The translations under genes were made by a program, and so were the position numbers. The notes beneath the pieces are model-generated. The model ran no database searches. It saw nothing but the letters and a program-made list of their open reading frames with translations, and was not told where the DNA came from. From Kalmusia sp. IMI 367209 (Eukaryota > Ascomycota > Dothideomycetes > Pleosporales > Didymosphaeriaceae): DNA of 64,000 nucleotides. The first letter of the stretch is position 1. The number at the start of each line of letters is the position of its first letter. Location of the stretch: contig JAPEUQ010000011.1 in the NCBI GenBank assembly GCA_027946365.1, positions 1,426,001-1,490,000 of the forward strand. The letters are read 5' to 3'. This document shows positions 14,701 through 25,863 of the stretch, in pieces.

Positions 14701-15142
14701 AGGGCCCATATCGATGATGGATGTACCGACTGTTATTTCCGGCGTTGGAGCAGTCAGAATCGCGACAGGCCCGGTACGTACAGCCAGTCCAGCTAGCACG
14801 GTGCCGATCGCCTCGGAAAATGCGAAGCGTGAACCGCGAGCACTGCACGTGCTTGGGCCCCCCGAGAACGGCGACGACTCTGCAAGATAGGATGCGATTA
14901 GAGCTGCAGTCAGAGCTGCAGCCAGGGAAGGGCTGTTTACCGCGTGTGTGTATATGTGGAGCGCCAGGGATCGATGTCATGGTGCGCTTCGGCTTTCGGT
15001 CAGGGAATGCACGACGACCCGCCAGACGACACGGCCCGCCACGCTCCAACAACTTGTAACGACGTGGGAACGCGGCATGACTAAGATGCTTAATTTTCCT
15101 CCTAAATAAACCTCGACCCCCCCACGCGCCGACAGACGCACA

Positions 15143-15282
15143 GAGCACCGAGCACAGAGCACAGAGCACAGAGCACAGAGCACAGAGCACAGAGCACAGA
15201 GCACAGAGCACAGAGCACAGAGCACAGAGCACAGAGCACAGAGCACAGAGCACAGAGCACAGAGCACAGGGTACAGGGCACA
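15143..15282 (+). repeat. Heptamer tandem array, 20 copies
   Basis: Twenty perfect-length 7-bp units in 140 bp: one GAGCACC, seventeen identical GAGCACA, then GGGTACA and GGGCACA. The core units show no variation, which points to recent expansion or active homogenisation by slippage. It lies about 0.5 kb upstream of the DHA1 transporter. Related NNGCACA heptamers on the same strand occur at 43271, 55727 and 61381. Because 7 is not a multiple of 3, translated frames across it are artefacts. Confidence 0.97.
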
Positions 15283-16022
15283 CCGACTAGGGCTTATACC
15301 GCCCATTTCCACGTCGCAGAAAGGGCTTGAAGTTGTATCTAAAGGGCGGCTCGCCAGACTTCTTCCGGCCCATGAATGGCTGCTTGACATGCTGCTACCT
15401 TCCAAATTCCACAAACACTGGGCTCGTGAACACCTTCCCACAAAGGAGACTGCCTTCTATTCACCTCGACAACAAATGCTCCTTCAGCCTTGCGCGGAAG
15501 CTGTATATCAGACACCTATAGGCGCAGAATATTGGCCAGCGAGCGTCGTGAGCTACTCGTCCGATAACGACTTCGTGGTCTGAGAACATGGACGTCGACT
15601 CCTCGAAGTGTTCTGTGTCCTTCAATATGGAGTGAGAGTCTCAACGGCTCGATCCTTTGGTGTTTTCTCAAAACTCCATATAGTGCATTCAAATATTCGC
15701 GAAGTACTAGGTTAAATAGGTGCTTGTATGCGCCCCACATTCACTTTTCATGGTCGAGAGTGGTTTCGGAATGACGCTTCTTACAAGGTCATCAACATCA
15801 GAACATGTTCCCACACACGTTTTGTTGCGTGAACTCGAGGCGAGGCACAAATTTAGCATGCGTGCTGGACCCACTGTATGTTGCGATCAATCTAGCCACG
15901 CGATACGTTCGAGCTCAAGACATCTGGAGGTCATGATTCCATACAATGTAATTCTGCGCGTAGTCAAAGACCTAGCGGGTTAGTTTGATATATTTTGCGT
16001 GTCAGCTTTTCCTTCTAAAGCT
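15283..16022. other. Intergenic, no gene seen
   Basis: This stretch separates the heptamer array from the transporter pseudogene. A frame at 15720-15983 encodes 87 aa without any recognisable feature. I see nothing else to report. Confidence 0.45.
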
Positions 16023-17490
16023 ATGGACCTGAATGCTGTAAACCTTCACGTTGTTGACATGAATGCTTTCGAGGAACCGGAAGATGTAAAGCCTCTTGGT
16101 CTACAAGCTGATTGGTCGCCGGAAGAGAGAAGAGAGCTAAGCGCAAGTATCTTTCGCGGCTAATAAAACAGCACATGCTCCATTAAAGAGATGCCGACTT
16201 AAACTTCCTTGGGCCAGACTATAGTCTCATGCCGTTGTTGGTCCTTGGGATCTTATGCTTACAATTAGGTCGGGGAAGCATTGCCAGTACCATCACAGAT
16301 ATTTTCATGGAAGATGCCGAATATCACAATTCCACTCATGTCGGACAATAGCCCCTCTCTCTCGACATTGTTATATTTGAGATCCCATCGAACATGATTC
16401 TTTATAAAGTCAGACCTGGAAAATGGCTCACTATCCAGCTTTCCTTCTTCTGTCTAGTCAGCACCTTCTAGGCATGGCAAAAGAACTACTCAAGCTATCT
16501 TGTTATACGCTTTCTTGTTGGTTTCGCAGAATCAGGGTATATCCCTGGCGGATTGTGTAAGCTCTCAACATGGTACACACAGAGAGAGACCGCGAAAGGT
16601 CTCATGGTCTTCATTGATAATCAGCTAGGTCAGGCGTCTGCGAAGCTGATCTCTTACGGTATGTTGAAACTTGCGTAATCTGAGAGGATGCGAGCTCGCC
16701 CAGTTACCAAAAGAAATCCTCCACATGAAAGGCATCGCAGGGTATCCAGGCTGCCTCTGGCTCTTCGTTATCAGGGGCGGCTTTACCATCTTGAGCGGTC
16801 TCATCATGGGCTTATTTCTCCCGGACCCCTTCCACAATCCGTACAGCCTCTTCCTTCCCGGGATCCACATCTTACAGACCCGCGTGGTCATAAACGATCC
16901 GAACAAGACGAACCAGAAGCAACATATTGGATTGGATACTTTCAAGCGTGCTTTCAGCAAATTATTGATCTGGATCCACATTTCCATCACGATGGGCAAC
17001 AATGGACCCTTCCGAGGGTTTGGCACATACGGTCCGACTATAGTCAAAATCTTCGATTTCGTATCGCTTACAAGCAATGCTCTTGATTCTGTTAGTCTTT
17101 TCCTTCAAGTACTTGTCTATTTGTTTAGTGTTCAGTCACGTTTCTGATTGCTTGTAAGTCCTCAACATCTCGATCACCATCGTGCGATGTACCACATTTA
17201 ATCTGTAGAATGGCGACAAGCGCGGCGAGACATGATCTCGGTAAAGATGCGGTTGCGGATGATATGGCGAGACAGTCATGAGCAGCTTATCCATGCATAT
17301 TATCGGATATCATCCTCAACCGCATCTTTACCGAGATCAATGACCGTGGCGTGCGATATCTCGACGTCGTTTAGACGCAGACGTTTGCCAACCTCCCCCA
17401 TCCTCTCAACATTGCGTGATTTTCATGAGCGTGTAGGGACTTGGAGGAACAACCATCAGCTATGGCTATGTAAGACTTACGAAGCGACAA
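16023..17490 (+). pseudogene. Eroded allantoate-permease-type MFS transporter
   Basis: Translated pieces in shifting frames follow the Dal5/anion:cation symporter family in order. They are an N-terminal DWSPEERRE, then LQLGRGSIASTITDIF, VIFEIPSNMILYKV, GKWLTIQLS, VGFAESGYIPGGL, TLSTWYTQRETAKG, GQASAKLISYG, GYPGCLWLFVIRGG, HIGLDTFKRAFS, NNGPFRGF, TSNALDS, then RGET, ILNRIFTEI and HPLNIA. The frame is cut by several TAG and TGA codons and by frameshifts. At two TAG codons relatives have Gln, and two more stops fall where relatives have Trp. A 42-nt rearrangement at 17233-17274 further breaks it. Functional members import allantoate, ureidosuccinate or vitamins; this copy is dead. Confidence 0.8.
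17233..17339 (+). repeat. Inverted repeat from a template switch
   Basis: Arms at 17233-17265 and 17307-17339 are 33 nt each and reverse complements with one mismatch, separated by 41 nt. The right arm is native transporter coding sequence (ILNRIFTEI). The left arm is an extra inverted copy of it placed just after the RGET codons. The 9-mer GGCGAGACA occurs on both sides of the left arm, at 17224-17232 and 17266-17274. The insertion is therefore 42 nt: a 33-nt inverted copy plus a 9-nt duplication. Confidence 0.9.
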
Positions 17491-18074
17491 TGAGATTGTG
17501 ACTGAGGGTCTTATATGAGATTACTTGTAAGCTAATTTTTACGGTCTTGAACTTTAAAGGGGAGGGCTAGTATGTCTGCGCTGCGGTACGTTTCTAGAGG
17601 CACTTCCGACTTTCATGGATGAGGGAACGGTATCAGGATGAGCAGTATTTCTACAGTACTCTCCCTGTAGCTACAGGACCACTGAAGTAGAATCAATTAC
17701 ACATGCATGGCCTAATAGCTTGCAATTGGCGAATGCAGGGGCCAAAAGAATGGGCATGAAGATTTTGGGAAGAGTCTTTTGATTTTTCGAGGCTGTGATC
17801 GTACCTTGGTGACTTTGTTGCCCCGGTAGTCCAATTCTCTGCCGACCGCCTTTTCGCAACAGTATGCGCTAGCGCGGTTTTCATACACCTCTTTCACTCT
17901 GGTTTTCCACACGCACCACCGTCCCACCGTCGTCCGCCACAGCTCGACTAAGTATTGGTCAGTCCTAAGGCCGCTCTGCATACCCACACAACCAACCTGC
18001 TTTTGCACGATCGAGAACTCCAGCCGTGAACAGATAGCCGCCAACATCGAGCGCGTACAGCAACCAGATACGCC
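17491..18074. other. Intergenic, no gene seen
   Basis: This is the gap between the pseudogene and the next plus-strand gene. A minus-strand frame at 17712-18095 overlaps the start of that gene and shows no domain; I read it as chance. The promoter of the downstream orphan must lie here. Confidence 0.5.
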
Positions 18075-19228
18075 ATGCCGCAAGAGGAGGACCAAGTTGA
18101 TTACAGCGACAGCGACATAGAATATACATGGACATCACTCGAAAGCTGGGAAGCTGACATGGAGATGAGAAAGAAAGAGTCTGCAACACGCACCCGTGGC
18201 CTGACGCCTGCCCCGACCTCTGTCGCGAAACCCGCTAAACCCACAAAGCATAATCCACCTACTTTTCGTCCTCTTTCTACGTCGCGCGTAGTGAAGAAGC
18301 CTCAGATCTCCAAGAAGATGTCCTATGGCAACAACCTCTACAAGCTGCATCGGGCTCTACAAAGGGCTGTAAATAGTCCATCAGGGCGCACTGTTAAGGG
18401 TACAGTTGGTGAGTGATCAAATAAAAGCTCAGGAATTATGAGGAGACTATTAATCATATTGCATTAGCAGAAGATGCCACAGGAGAAATAGAGGGCCGAG
18501 ATGCCAGCCGTGGTCAGGAAGCCGATAAGAACAAAGACGCAGTTTCCGATCCCATAGCCGACGCAACACCTGCTTTAAGTAGCGATGCAGTCACAATGCT
18601 TGTTGATGCCGTGAGGATGGCTAGCTCGGTCAGAATATCCACGGACATCTTCACTTTCCCCGCTGAAGATCTTTCGTGCGATATAGCAGCAGAACGCGAT
18701 CTTGGTTCCACCAACAAGGTCTTGAAGTTCTTTCTTGATCGTATTGAAGATGGCTCTCATCCTGTATACAACTCTGAGCAGTGGAACACGGATGCAAAAA
18801 TCATGATCAAGCAGCTCGCCGTCCAGCACGATCAGTCCAGCAGGTACTCGCCGCGCACCGACATCACACAACCAGCAATACGTTGCGTCGAACCGCTTGC
18901 AGACTTCAAATTCCGTCCAGTCGAGTCTTGGGGTAGTTTGAGTACAGATGAAGCCGCTTTTCGGTCGGAGCTTTGGCGTCAAATGATCAAGACACCGTCG
19001 TACATTCGCCATGAAGGAACACTCTTCTTCATCCTGCTCTGCGCGCCCAAGCAGAACCTCATGAAGCGAGTACAGTCTCTCTACCACATTGACGACGAAT
19101 GGTATCACAATGCGGTTCGCTATTGCTTGGAAACATACCGAATACTGCAAGGTCTCGACCCGTCTCGAGTTGAAGAGGTGTTCGCCGAGTTGACGGCAAA
19201 GTTTCATCTGCACGATATAGAATACTGA
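18075..19228 (+). CDS. Orphan conserved-looking protein, about 363 aa
   Basis: Two exons, 18075-18408 and 18471-19228 (or 18468-19228), joined in phase 1. The donor is GTGAGT; the acceptor is a TAG-CAG tandem (NAGNAG) that can include or skip one Ala codon. Residues 1-110 are acidic then basic and look disordered, with DSDIEYTW near the start and a Lys-rich stretch before the joint. The C-terminal 190 residues look folded, rich in Trp, Phe and Leu, ending in helical segments such as LETYRILQGLDPSRVEEVFAEL. No catalytic motif, signal peptide or membrane helix is visible. I do not recognise the family. Confidence 0.65.
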
Positions 19229-19916
19229 AATTGACGACATTGAATTTTGGGTAGGCTTATGGGCAATAACATGGACTTGATTGGTCTCAGAAATAGAACC
19301 ATCCATCATGATAATAATTTGATGTTTGTTTGATTGACCATTGCCTGCCCCGCGAAGAGATTGTATAATGAGTCAAACTACACACGTAACAAATAGTCCT
19401 CCATTTTTCTTTCTATGTGATCAAGGGATGACGTTTAAAGTATTTCTGAATGTATCATGTTCATAACTCCCATGTCACGAAAACAATGGACCTGATACTG
19501 TTTGTAGAAGCGAAGATGCCCATGAAGCGGGTGAGTAGCCAGGATACAATCAACACTCAAGTGAAGAATCAGACTAGTTAAGTCGTAGAGTCATAAAAAT
19601 ATCCGCAAATGGTTAACAACGCACTGGACTCGACTGGCTTGATAACAGAGTGTATGTACGCGAGACAGTATGGGCAAGGCCAAGAACCATAAGAAACACA
19701 CAAATGGTCGAGCATGGGAGGGTACGCATGCAAAAGTAGAGGCCAGGAGACGCGCAATTCCACTACCGATAGTATCAGTCCCAAAACAACTCCTCTCTTT
19801 CACGCCATGACTCTAGTCATGTACGGTCGGATGTACGGTCGGGAGTCCAATAAACGGCGGTGCATAAGCAGCGCCAGCGGAATAAGGGTCAGCAACGACC
19901 AGCCTCCCTTCTCCTC
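19229..19916. other. Convergent intergenic region
   Basis: This lies between two genes pointing at each other, so it holds two 3' ends and no promoter is required. The frames here are short and featureless. Confidence 0.5.
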
Positions 19917-20313
19917 TCATACCCATTTCCCGTCCCGGTACACCACCCTCGTCTCCCACGTTCCTTCCCTCAACTTCTTTTCCACAAAGGTCTGCGTCTT
20001 CTCGAATTTACTCCAGGTGTTCAACCAGTACTGCCAGTATGTTTCGAGGTCTAGGTCGGCGGGGATGGCTAAGGGCGCCGTGCAACGCATGAAGCTGCTT
20101 AAGAGTCGCCGCACTTCGACTACGCATTGAGCGATTAGTCGAATGTGAAGTAGCAAATTAGAACAAAAAGAGCGTACATAGGTTGTTGGCAGCGACTGCA
20201 GTGCTCAGCGAATGCTGGAATTCGGGATGCTCCATCATGTGGAGCGGGAATGCTCCGTTTTCAAGAACGATGCCCGTGGGCGGCGGAGAAGCGCGGGCTG
20301 CAGATGATGACAT
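19917..20313 (-). CDS. Small orphan protein, 112 aa
   Basis: Two exons, 20313-20178 and 20119-19917, with a 58-nt GT-AG intron; phases agree and the product is 112 aa. The start lies in a reasonable context, the 5' exon reads as one clean frame, and the C-terminus ends YRDGKWV. Sequence features are a Pro-rich leader, a His/Met-containing middle, and a Trp/Tyr-rich segment (LDLETYWQYWLNTWSKF) followed by a charged end. No signal peptide or known motif is seen. It could be a cytosolic or mitochondrial accessory protein, but I cannot assign a role. Its promoter must fit in the 274 bp before the stop codon of the BBC1-like gene. Confidence 0.5.
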
Positions 20314-20587
20314 TGTCGATAATGACAATTAGAGTAGGCGAACAAATTTGTGGTGGCCGATAGGTCTTCGTAGATATGCGTGCTCACGTAGTGCGGCAGA
20401 GAGATTGCCGTTCGCAAGGCGGCGGCGGCGGCGGATTTGGGCGTTGCAGCAAGATCAAAACAAAAGACAACGGACTAGTCTTCAACATACAATACGCCAA
20501 GAATTGATCGTATGACTACACGGCTATCTACACCTCACTGTCCTTGCACGGCAACAACGCAAACGTTCTAGCATACGCACACCCCGC

Positions 20588-23500
20588 CTAATTCCACCCC
20601 ACCCAGCTCCTGCCCATGACGCGCCAAACCCTCACCTCGCCAGACCGCAGGTCCTCCATTCGAAAACTCTCAGGCTTGACCTTTTTGCTCTCCCGTCCCT
20701 GCTCCCAAACCCTGACTTTCCTCTTTTTACCGTCCCACTCAACAACTACGCCGACGTGGTCCGGCTTGCCCACGTCGATTGAATATTTAGCGTGCATGGC
20801 GCCATGCTTGCCCTGGAAGCGGGCGTTGCGTAGGCTGATGATATCGCCAGGTCGAATCTCGTCGTATTGCTGCGTCGACGCATTGGCAAGATTCGCGTAA
20901 ACCAGCGCACCGAAAGCACGCGTTCCTACAGGCTTGAGCGCATCCGTATAAGGGCGGAGCAGCTCGTCTATCAAGCCATGCGGGGTGCCGTTCCCAACAA
21001 CCGTGTTCTGCTTGGACTCGACATCCTTAGCGATCCTCATACCATATTGCTCATGTGCTGCCTCGAGTTGGTCTTGACGCAGGCGACCGGGTGGAGGGTC
21101 ATGTCGCTGTTCAAGCTGTACATTCGACACATCGTTCGCCTGAAAACGAGCCGTTATAATGGTCTGAGAATAGTCCATATACAAGACGAAGACAGCTTTT
21201 TCTACCGAGTTCCCAGATCTTGACTCGTCCAACTCGTAGAGAATATCCTTTTTCCCTTGCACAGAAGGAGGCGGCATGCTCGGCTGAGTCCACCAATGAC
21301 TCGATGCACCGAGGTCGAGGTCACTTGCAATGAACTCTCGGCTGGCTGACGGGCGAGGCTGATCCATTGAAGGGCGACCCTGGACTGTTCGATTGACATC
21401 CAAAGACTTGCGGCCCATCGAGGGTCGCGGCTGTTGAGATGGTTCAGGAGGCGGTGGGGGTGGTGCAGCACGATCATGAGGAGGTGCAGGCGCTGTCCGA
21501 TCTACAAGAGGAGGCAATGGCTGATGCTGAGGAGGAGGCGCCTGTGGTGGTGGTGGAGGTGGACGGTCGTGTGATCTCCTCGGAGGTGGTGCATATAATT
21601 CGTCTTCCTCTTCCGATTCAGCTTCCTCTCGTGATTGTTGATGTTGTGGAACAGGAGGAATTGAGGGCGGCATTGGAGGCATCGACGGAGGCGGCGGGCG
21701 ACCTTGGGGTAGTGGTGGTGCAGCCCTGGGAGCTGGGGGTGGAACTCCTCGTGGTGGTGATGCAGTATACTTGTACGGATCGTACTCGTCGTCGTCATAC
21801 ATATCACGAGTTGGTGGCGGAGCCGGTGGCAGCGGCGGTGCTCCTCGAGGCGCATCCGTAGACGTCCTATTGAGAGGTTGGTGTGGCGGTGGAGGAGGCA
21901 CAGCACGAGGTAGTGACGGAGGCAGAGGTGGAGGTGCAGAAGGGGTGACGGGAGAGCGAACGGGGGTATCATCAGCTAAGGTGCTTTCGTCAACACTTGA
22001 CTCCCTAGCGTGCGACTTCAAGGCATCCTTGTGCGTTGCGCCAGATGCGATATCGGTATCGTAATCGCCTTCGTAATCGGTTTCCCCTTCACGGTCCAAC
22101 TTCCTCACGATGCTATCCATTGTCTGCTGCCGAGATGGAGGGGCACCAGTGGGCGGCGGAGGGGAGGACGACTTGCTCCAGTGGGGGAATATGGCGGGCT
22201 GCCTATTGGGATTGGCGGCATTCCACGCTTATCGGGAGAGTCTCCAGACATCTCATCTGACGCAAGGTATGAGCTCCGTTTAGATGGTGGCAAAGCTGTT
22301 GGTGTCCTAGGCGATGTTGCCGAATGAGGTACGGGTACATCTGAATTCTCGTCTCCAGACTCTGATCCAGGACTCGGCGAGCGAATGGGTGGATGAGGTG
22401 GGGCAGGTCGAGCTGCAACGGACTCAGTATTGAATACCATATGGTGGCGACTCAACTTACATGATAACGGTACAGGAGGAGCAGTCGCGCGGTCACGAGC
22501 TGGCTCACCAGTGGGAACCGGGGGAGGGATTGACCGCCCTATGGGAACGTAAGTAAGTAAGTTATTCAGAACAAGCATAAGGCGATTATGGAAAATACCC
22601 ATAGACATACTACAGACGCTGACAGTCATAAGATATTCCGAGAGCCCATCTGAAGCAAGATATGTCTTTGACACGGTCTCGGAAGAAGATAACTGAAAAG
22701 CACCGAGAGTCCGGTGGACACAACAATTGTGAACAGGCTTGCGAGGAATCAAAAACTTACTCTCAGATGAAGTTGGAGGCGGATGTTCAGCAGTCGGGGT
22801 ACGCTGCATAGGTCGCGGTGTCACATCCTCGACATCAGGCACCTCCTCCGGCTCGCGAGAGTCGGTAATAGGGTGAGGCTCATCTTCCTCTCTTTCTACG
22901 TGAAGCTGTTTATTCTCGGACTCAGGACTTCTAACGGGTAGCATTCCAGGGAACATAGGGACGCGCTGCTGCGGAACAGATGACTGTTCACTGTCCCCAG
23001 TCGACTTTTTGTCACAAGCTTTTTTCTTCTTTGGCGGCAATCCAGGCACCGGAGCACCAAAGGGATTCGGCATCATGGGATTGAAGCCACCACCTAATCG
23101 CGCCATTCTTTCCCGTAGCTCCTGCTTCCTCCTAGTCTCGGCGTCCATTTCGTCCTCTTCCTCTTCCTCTTCACCCTCCTCAACGTCCTGCTCGTCACCA
23201 ACGTCTGGCTCTTTGCTAGGCGCAGCGGGGGCCCTCGCGGGCACATTATGCCTTGAGCGCTCATCATCGTCTTCGACGCTCGTTGAAGTGCCTTCCGCAT
23301 CTTCCGTCTCGCCGGCCCCGGATTGGTCGGCATCATTCGCGTCACTCAGAAGCTCACGATGAGCATGAAGGTCGGGCGACTTCATGCCATGTGATGAACG
23401 TGGTGGACGAGCGTTATCCATGGACCCGCGTTCCCTCGGCTCACCACTGGCCACTTTCTCAAGCGAACCTCCATCATTTTCCTCGGCCCGGCCTTCGTGG

Positions 23501-24447
23501 GACTCGGTCCTCTTCTTGACCGGAGGCCTTTTCGGCTTCTCCTTATGTAAGGCAGACGCCCGCTCTGCCTGTTCCTGTTGTTGCTTCTGCAGAAGGGCCA
23601 TGCGCTCTTTCAAACTCATGACCTTGGGTTGGTCTTCCTCCTCAGCCTCGTTTGCAGCACTCGAACCCTGGCCAGAAAGACCTACCCGCTCAGCATTCTC
23701 CTGGTCCTGGGCCCGACGCTCAGCAATCTCGGGGTCTTCATCGCGGCGGTATGACTTCACTTGTGGGGCTTCGCGAGGAGGAATAACATAGGCATTGCGA
23801 CTTGGGGGAGGAGCAACGAAAGGCTTCCTGATGAAGTTGCTCGGAGCTCCGGCAGCCTTGAATGGCTGTATCGGAGCCGCTCCGCCCTGATTGAAGATTG
23901 CGAGTCGGTCACGGAAGGCGTCCGTCTTCTTTGCCACGGGTGGGGGTGGCTTCTTGGCCTGTGCAGCGGATGCCGGCTCGGCTGGAACTGGTTTTGGCGC
24001 TGCTGGCGGCTCTTGGGGTGGCTCCTGAGACTTCATGCTGTGCGTCGACACTGGCGACTTGGGCGAAGGTTGCGACTTGGTGACTTCGGGAATCTGAACG
24101 GGCGGCGGCTGGGGCGTAGGGGGCTCCAGCTGCTCCTGTGGCATTGGAACAGCATCCTGGTGCGGTACCTCGGGCGTTGGTGGTGCAACCTGGGCAGCGG
24201 GCTGCTCCAATGGCTTATGTCTCGATGCACGGTTGGGCCGTGGCGGTGGTTCCGGCTCAAACTTCTCGACGAAGTTCTTGGGGAACAAGCCATCGTGCTT
24301 AGTACCACTATCGTCGACGTACTCGCCCACGTACCAATCGGCGTCCTCCTCCTCGGTGACGGTTATGATCTGACCCTCCGGGAAGTGTAGGTCGTCATCG
24401 TGGGGCGACGAGTACTCGTACACCGCCTTGACCTTGAAGTGCGGCAT
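20588..24447 (-). CDS. BBC1: SH3 actin-patch protein, BBC1/MTI1-like (frame break)
   Basis: A homologue of yeast Bbc1/Mti1, which binds type I myosin tails and Las17 at endocytic actin patches. Exons are 24447-22761, 22538-22461 and 22412-20588. The start is the ATG in a CCACC context opening MPHFKVKAVYEY. Residues 1-65 form the SH3 domain (ALYDY-like opening, DADWYVGEY, GLFPKNFVE). A long disordered Pro/Glu-rich region with acidic and Lys/Arg tracts and many polyproline stretches follows. The last 200 residues are the conserved BBC1 C-terminal domain, containing WWTQPSMPP, RPGDIISLRNARFQGKHG and DHVGVVVEW. The three exons total 3590 nt, one short of a whole frame: near 22155-22168, at a C4 run, the frame shifts by one. 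With that base the protein would be 1196 aa. Confidence 0.88.
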
Positions 24448-24943
24448 GGTGGAGGCTGCCACCAAGGCTGCGGCAACGGTAGAGCTGGGCTACGGCTGGT
24501 CAGAGCAATTTGGGGAGGCTCTGCCGCCTCAGGATGGTTGCGGGGGGTTGCGGGGGCGTCGAGGCTGGTACAGAGGCTGCAATGCAGGCGGCTGTCAGTG
24601 GGCTGTTGCGTAGGGCTAGCGGACCGCGGCAACGCCAGCTGGGGCGCTGCGGGGTGCGAGGGGGCAGTCAGGGCTCTCACCAGTCACTGGGGCTGCCCAT
24701 GAATGCGTGGGTGCGCGGTGAAGGCGTCGGGAGCTTTGGTGAGCTTGTGCTCGGTGGTGATGGCGGAGTCTTCGTCATGCAGCGACGCAGAGCCACCCCA
24801 GGGCCACGACTGAAAACGCCCCGCGCGGGCTGCTTGGCGACACACTGCAGCAAGCAGCTCAACCACGAACCGCGCAGCCTACAGCCGAGCACCACGGCTG
24901 CGATTGCGCCTGGCAGTCGACGGTCGACCGTCTCACCCACGCC
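24448..24943. promoter_or_regulatory. Divergent promoter region BBC1-like/RTR1-like
   Basis: These 496 bp lie between the two divergent start codons. The sequence is GC-rich and I find no TATA box. Open frames on both strands here come from the base composition and are not genes. Confidence 0.4.
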
Positions 24944-25863
24944 ATGCCGCCCAAGCCGGCCCTCAAGAAGACTGCAGTCGCCGCAAACGCTCCCCCCACA
25001 CAGCGCGCCCTCAAGCAGCGCCACCTCGAGACGGCGGTCCACCATGCCAACCTCCTGGAGCAGCGCAAGCAGGTCGAGCTCGACGTGCTCAAGTCCATCA
25101 TCGAGCTCATGGACTTCCCCACGGCGCCCGTCGCCGACGTGGCCCGCCCGTCAGCTTCCGACGCACTCCGCTTCCGCGAGGCCATCATCCCCTTCCAGCC
25201 CTCCGACTATGATGCCCTGATCGAGGAGCGCAACCTGGCCGGCAAATGCGGCTACACGCTGTGCCCGCAACCTAAGGGCAAGGCACCATCCACGGCGAGG
25301 AAGCAGTTTGTAGAGACATCAAAGGGAGTGCAGATTGTAGACAGGAAGGCCCTGGAAGTGTGGTGCTCCCCGAGGACTGCGCGCGGCGGGCGCTCTTCGT
25401 CAAGGTGCAGCTCAACGAAGAGCCCGCGTGGCTGCGGCAGGGAGGCTATGGAATTGAGATTGAGCTCATGGTGGAAAACGCCGAGGAACATCACAAAGCG
25501 TTGCCGCTGCGGCTTAAGAAGGAAACTAGACCACCACCACCACCAACCGAAGAGGAGGATGCGGCGGCGGCATGGGCCGCGCGCGATGATGCGCTTGCGG
25601 ACCTGGCTATGGAACGAGGCGAGAAGCCAGGTCGACTGAGCAAAGCCAATAAGGACCTCATCCAAGACCGCATCAAAGAGCGTGTTGCGAAGTTCCCGCC
25701 AGTGCCCCCTTCCCTGCCAGATCAGCGCTCGGGGCAGTCGCACTTGGCTATCGAGGGACATGTACCCAAGGCTGCAACGGGAGCAGAGCAGGCCAAAGAC
25801 AGCGACGAGGATGAGGACGATCAGGGCGGCGAGCAAGACTGGGATAAGCATCTGCCGGGTTGA
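24944..25863 (+). CDS. RTR1: RTR1/RPAP2-type RNA polymerase II CTD phosphatase (frame break)
   Basis: Members of this family dephosphorylate Ser5 of the RNA polymerase II C-terminal repeat and help polymerase assembly and import. The signature is visible: C102 and C107 in CGYTLC, then KALEVWCS, then EDCARRALFVKVQL with NEEPAW. Together these give the zinc-binding Cys set (Cys-x4-Cys ... Cys-x(3-4)-Cys). The C-terminal 150 residues are low-complexity, with a Pro run and an acidic tail. The reading changes frame between WCS and EDC at the C4 run 25368-25371; one more base would make a continuous 306-aa protein. No splice site explains it. The gene is unspliced and divergent from the BBC1 homologue. 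Confidence 0.85.

Noticed and set aside
14977..15441. Repeated Cys-Ala-Leu-Cys-Ser protein encoded across the heptamer array
   Set aside because: The repeat unit is 7 bp, so all frames cycle through it; the peptide repeats are a by-product of the DNA repeat.
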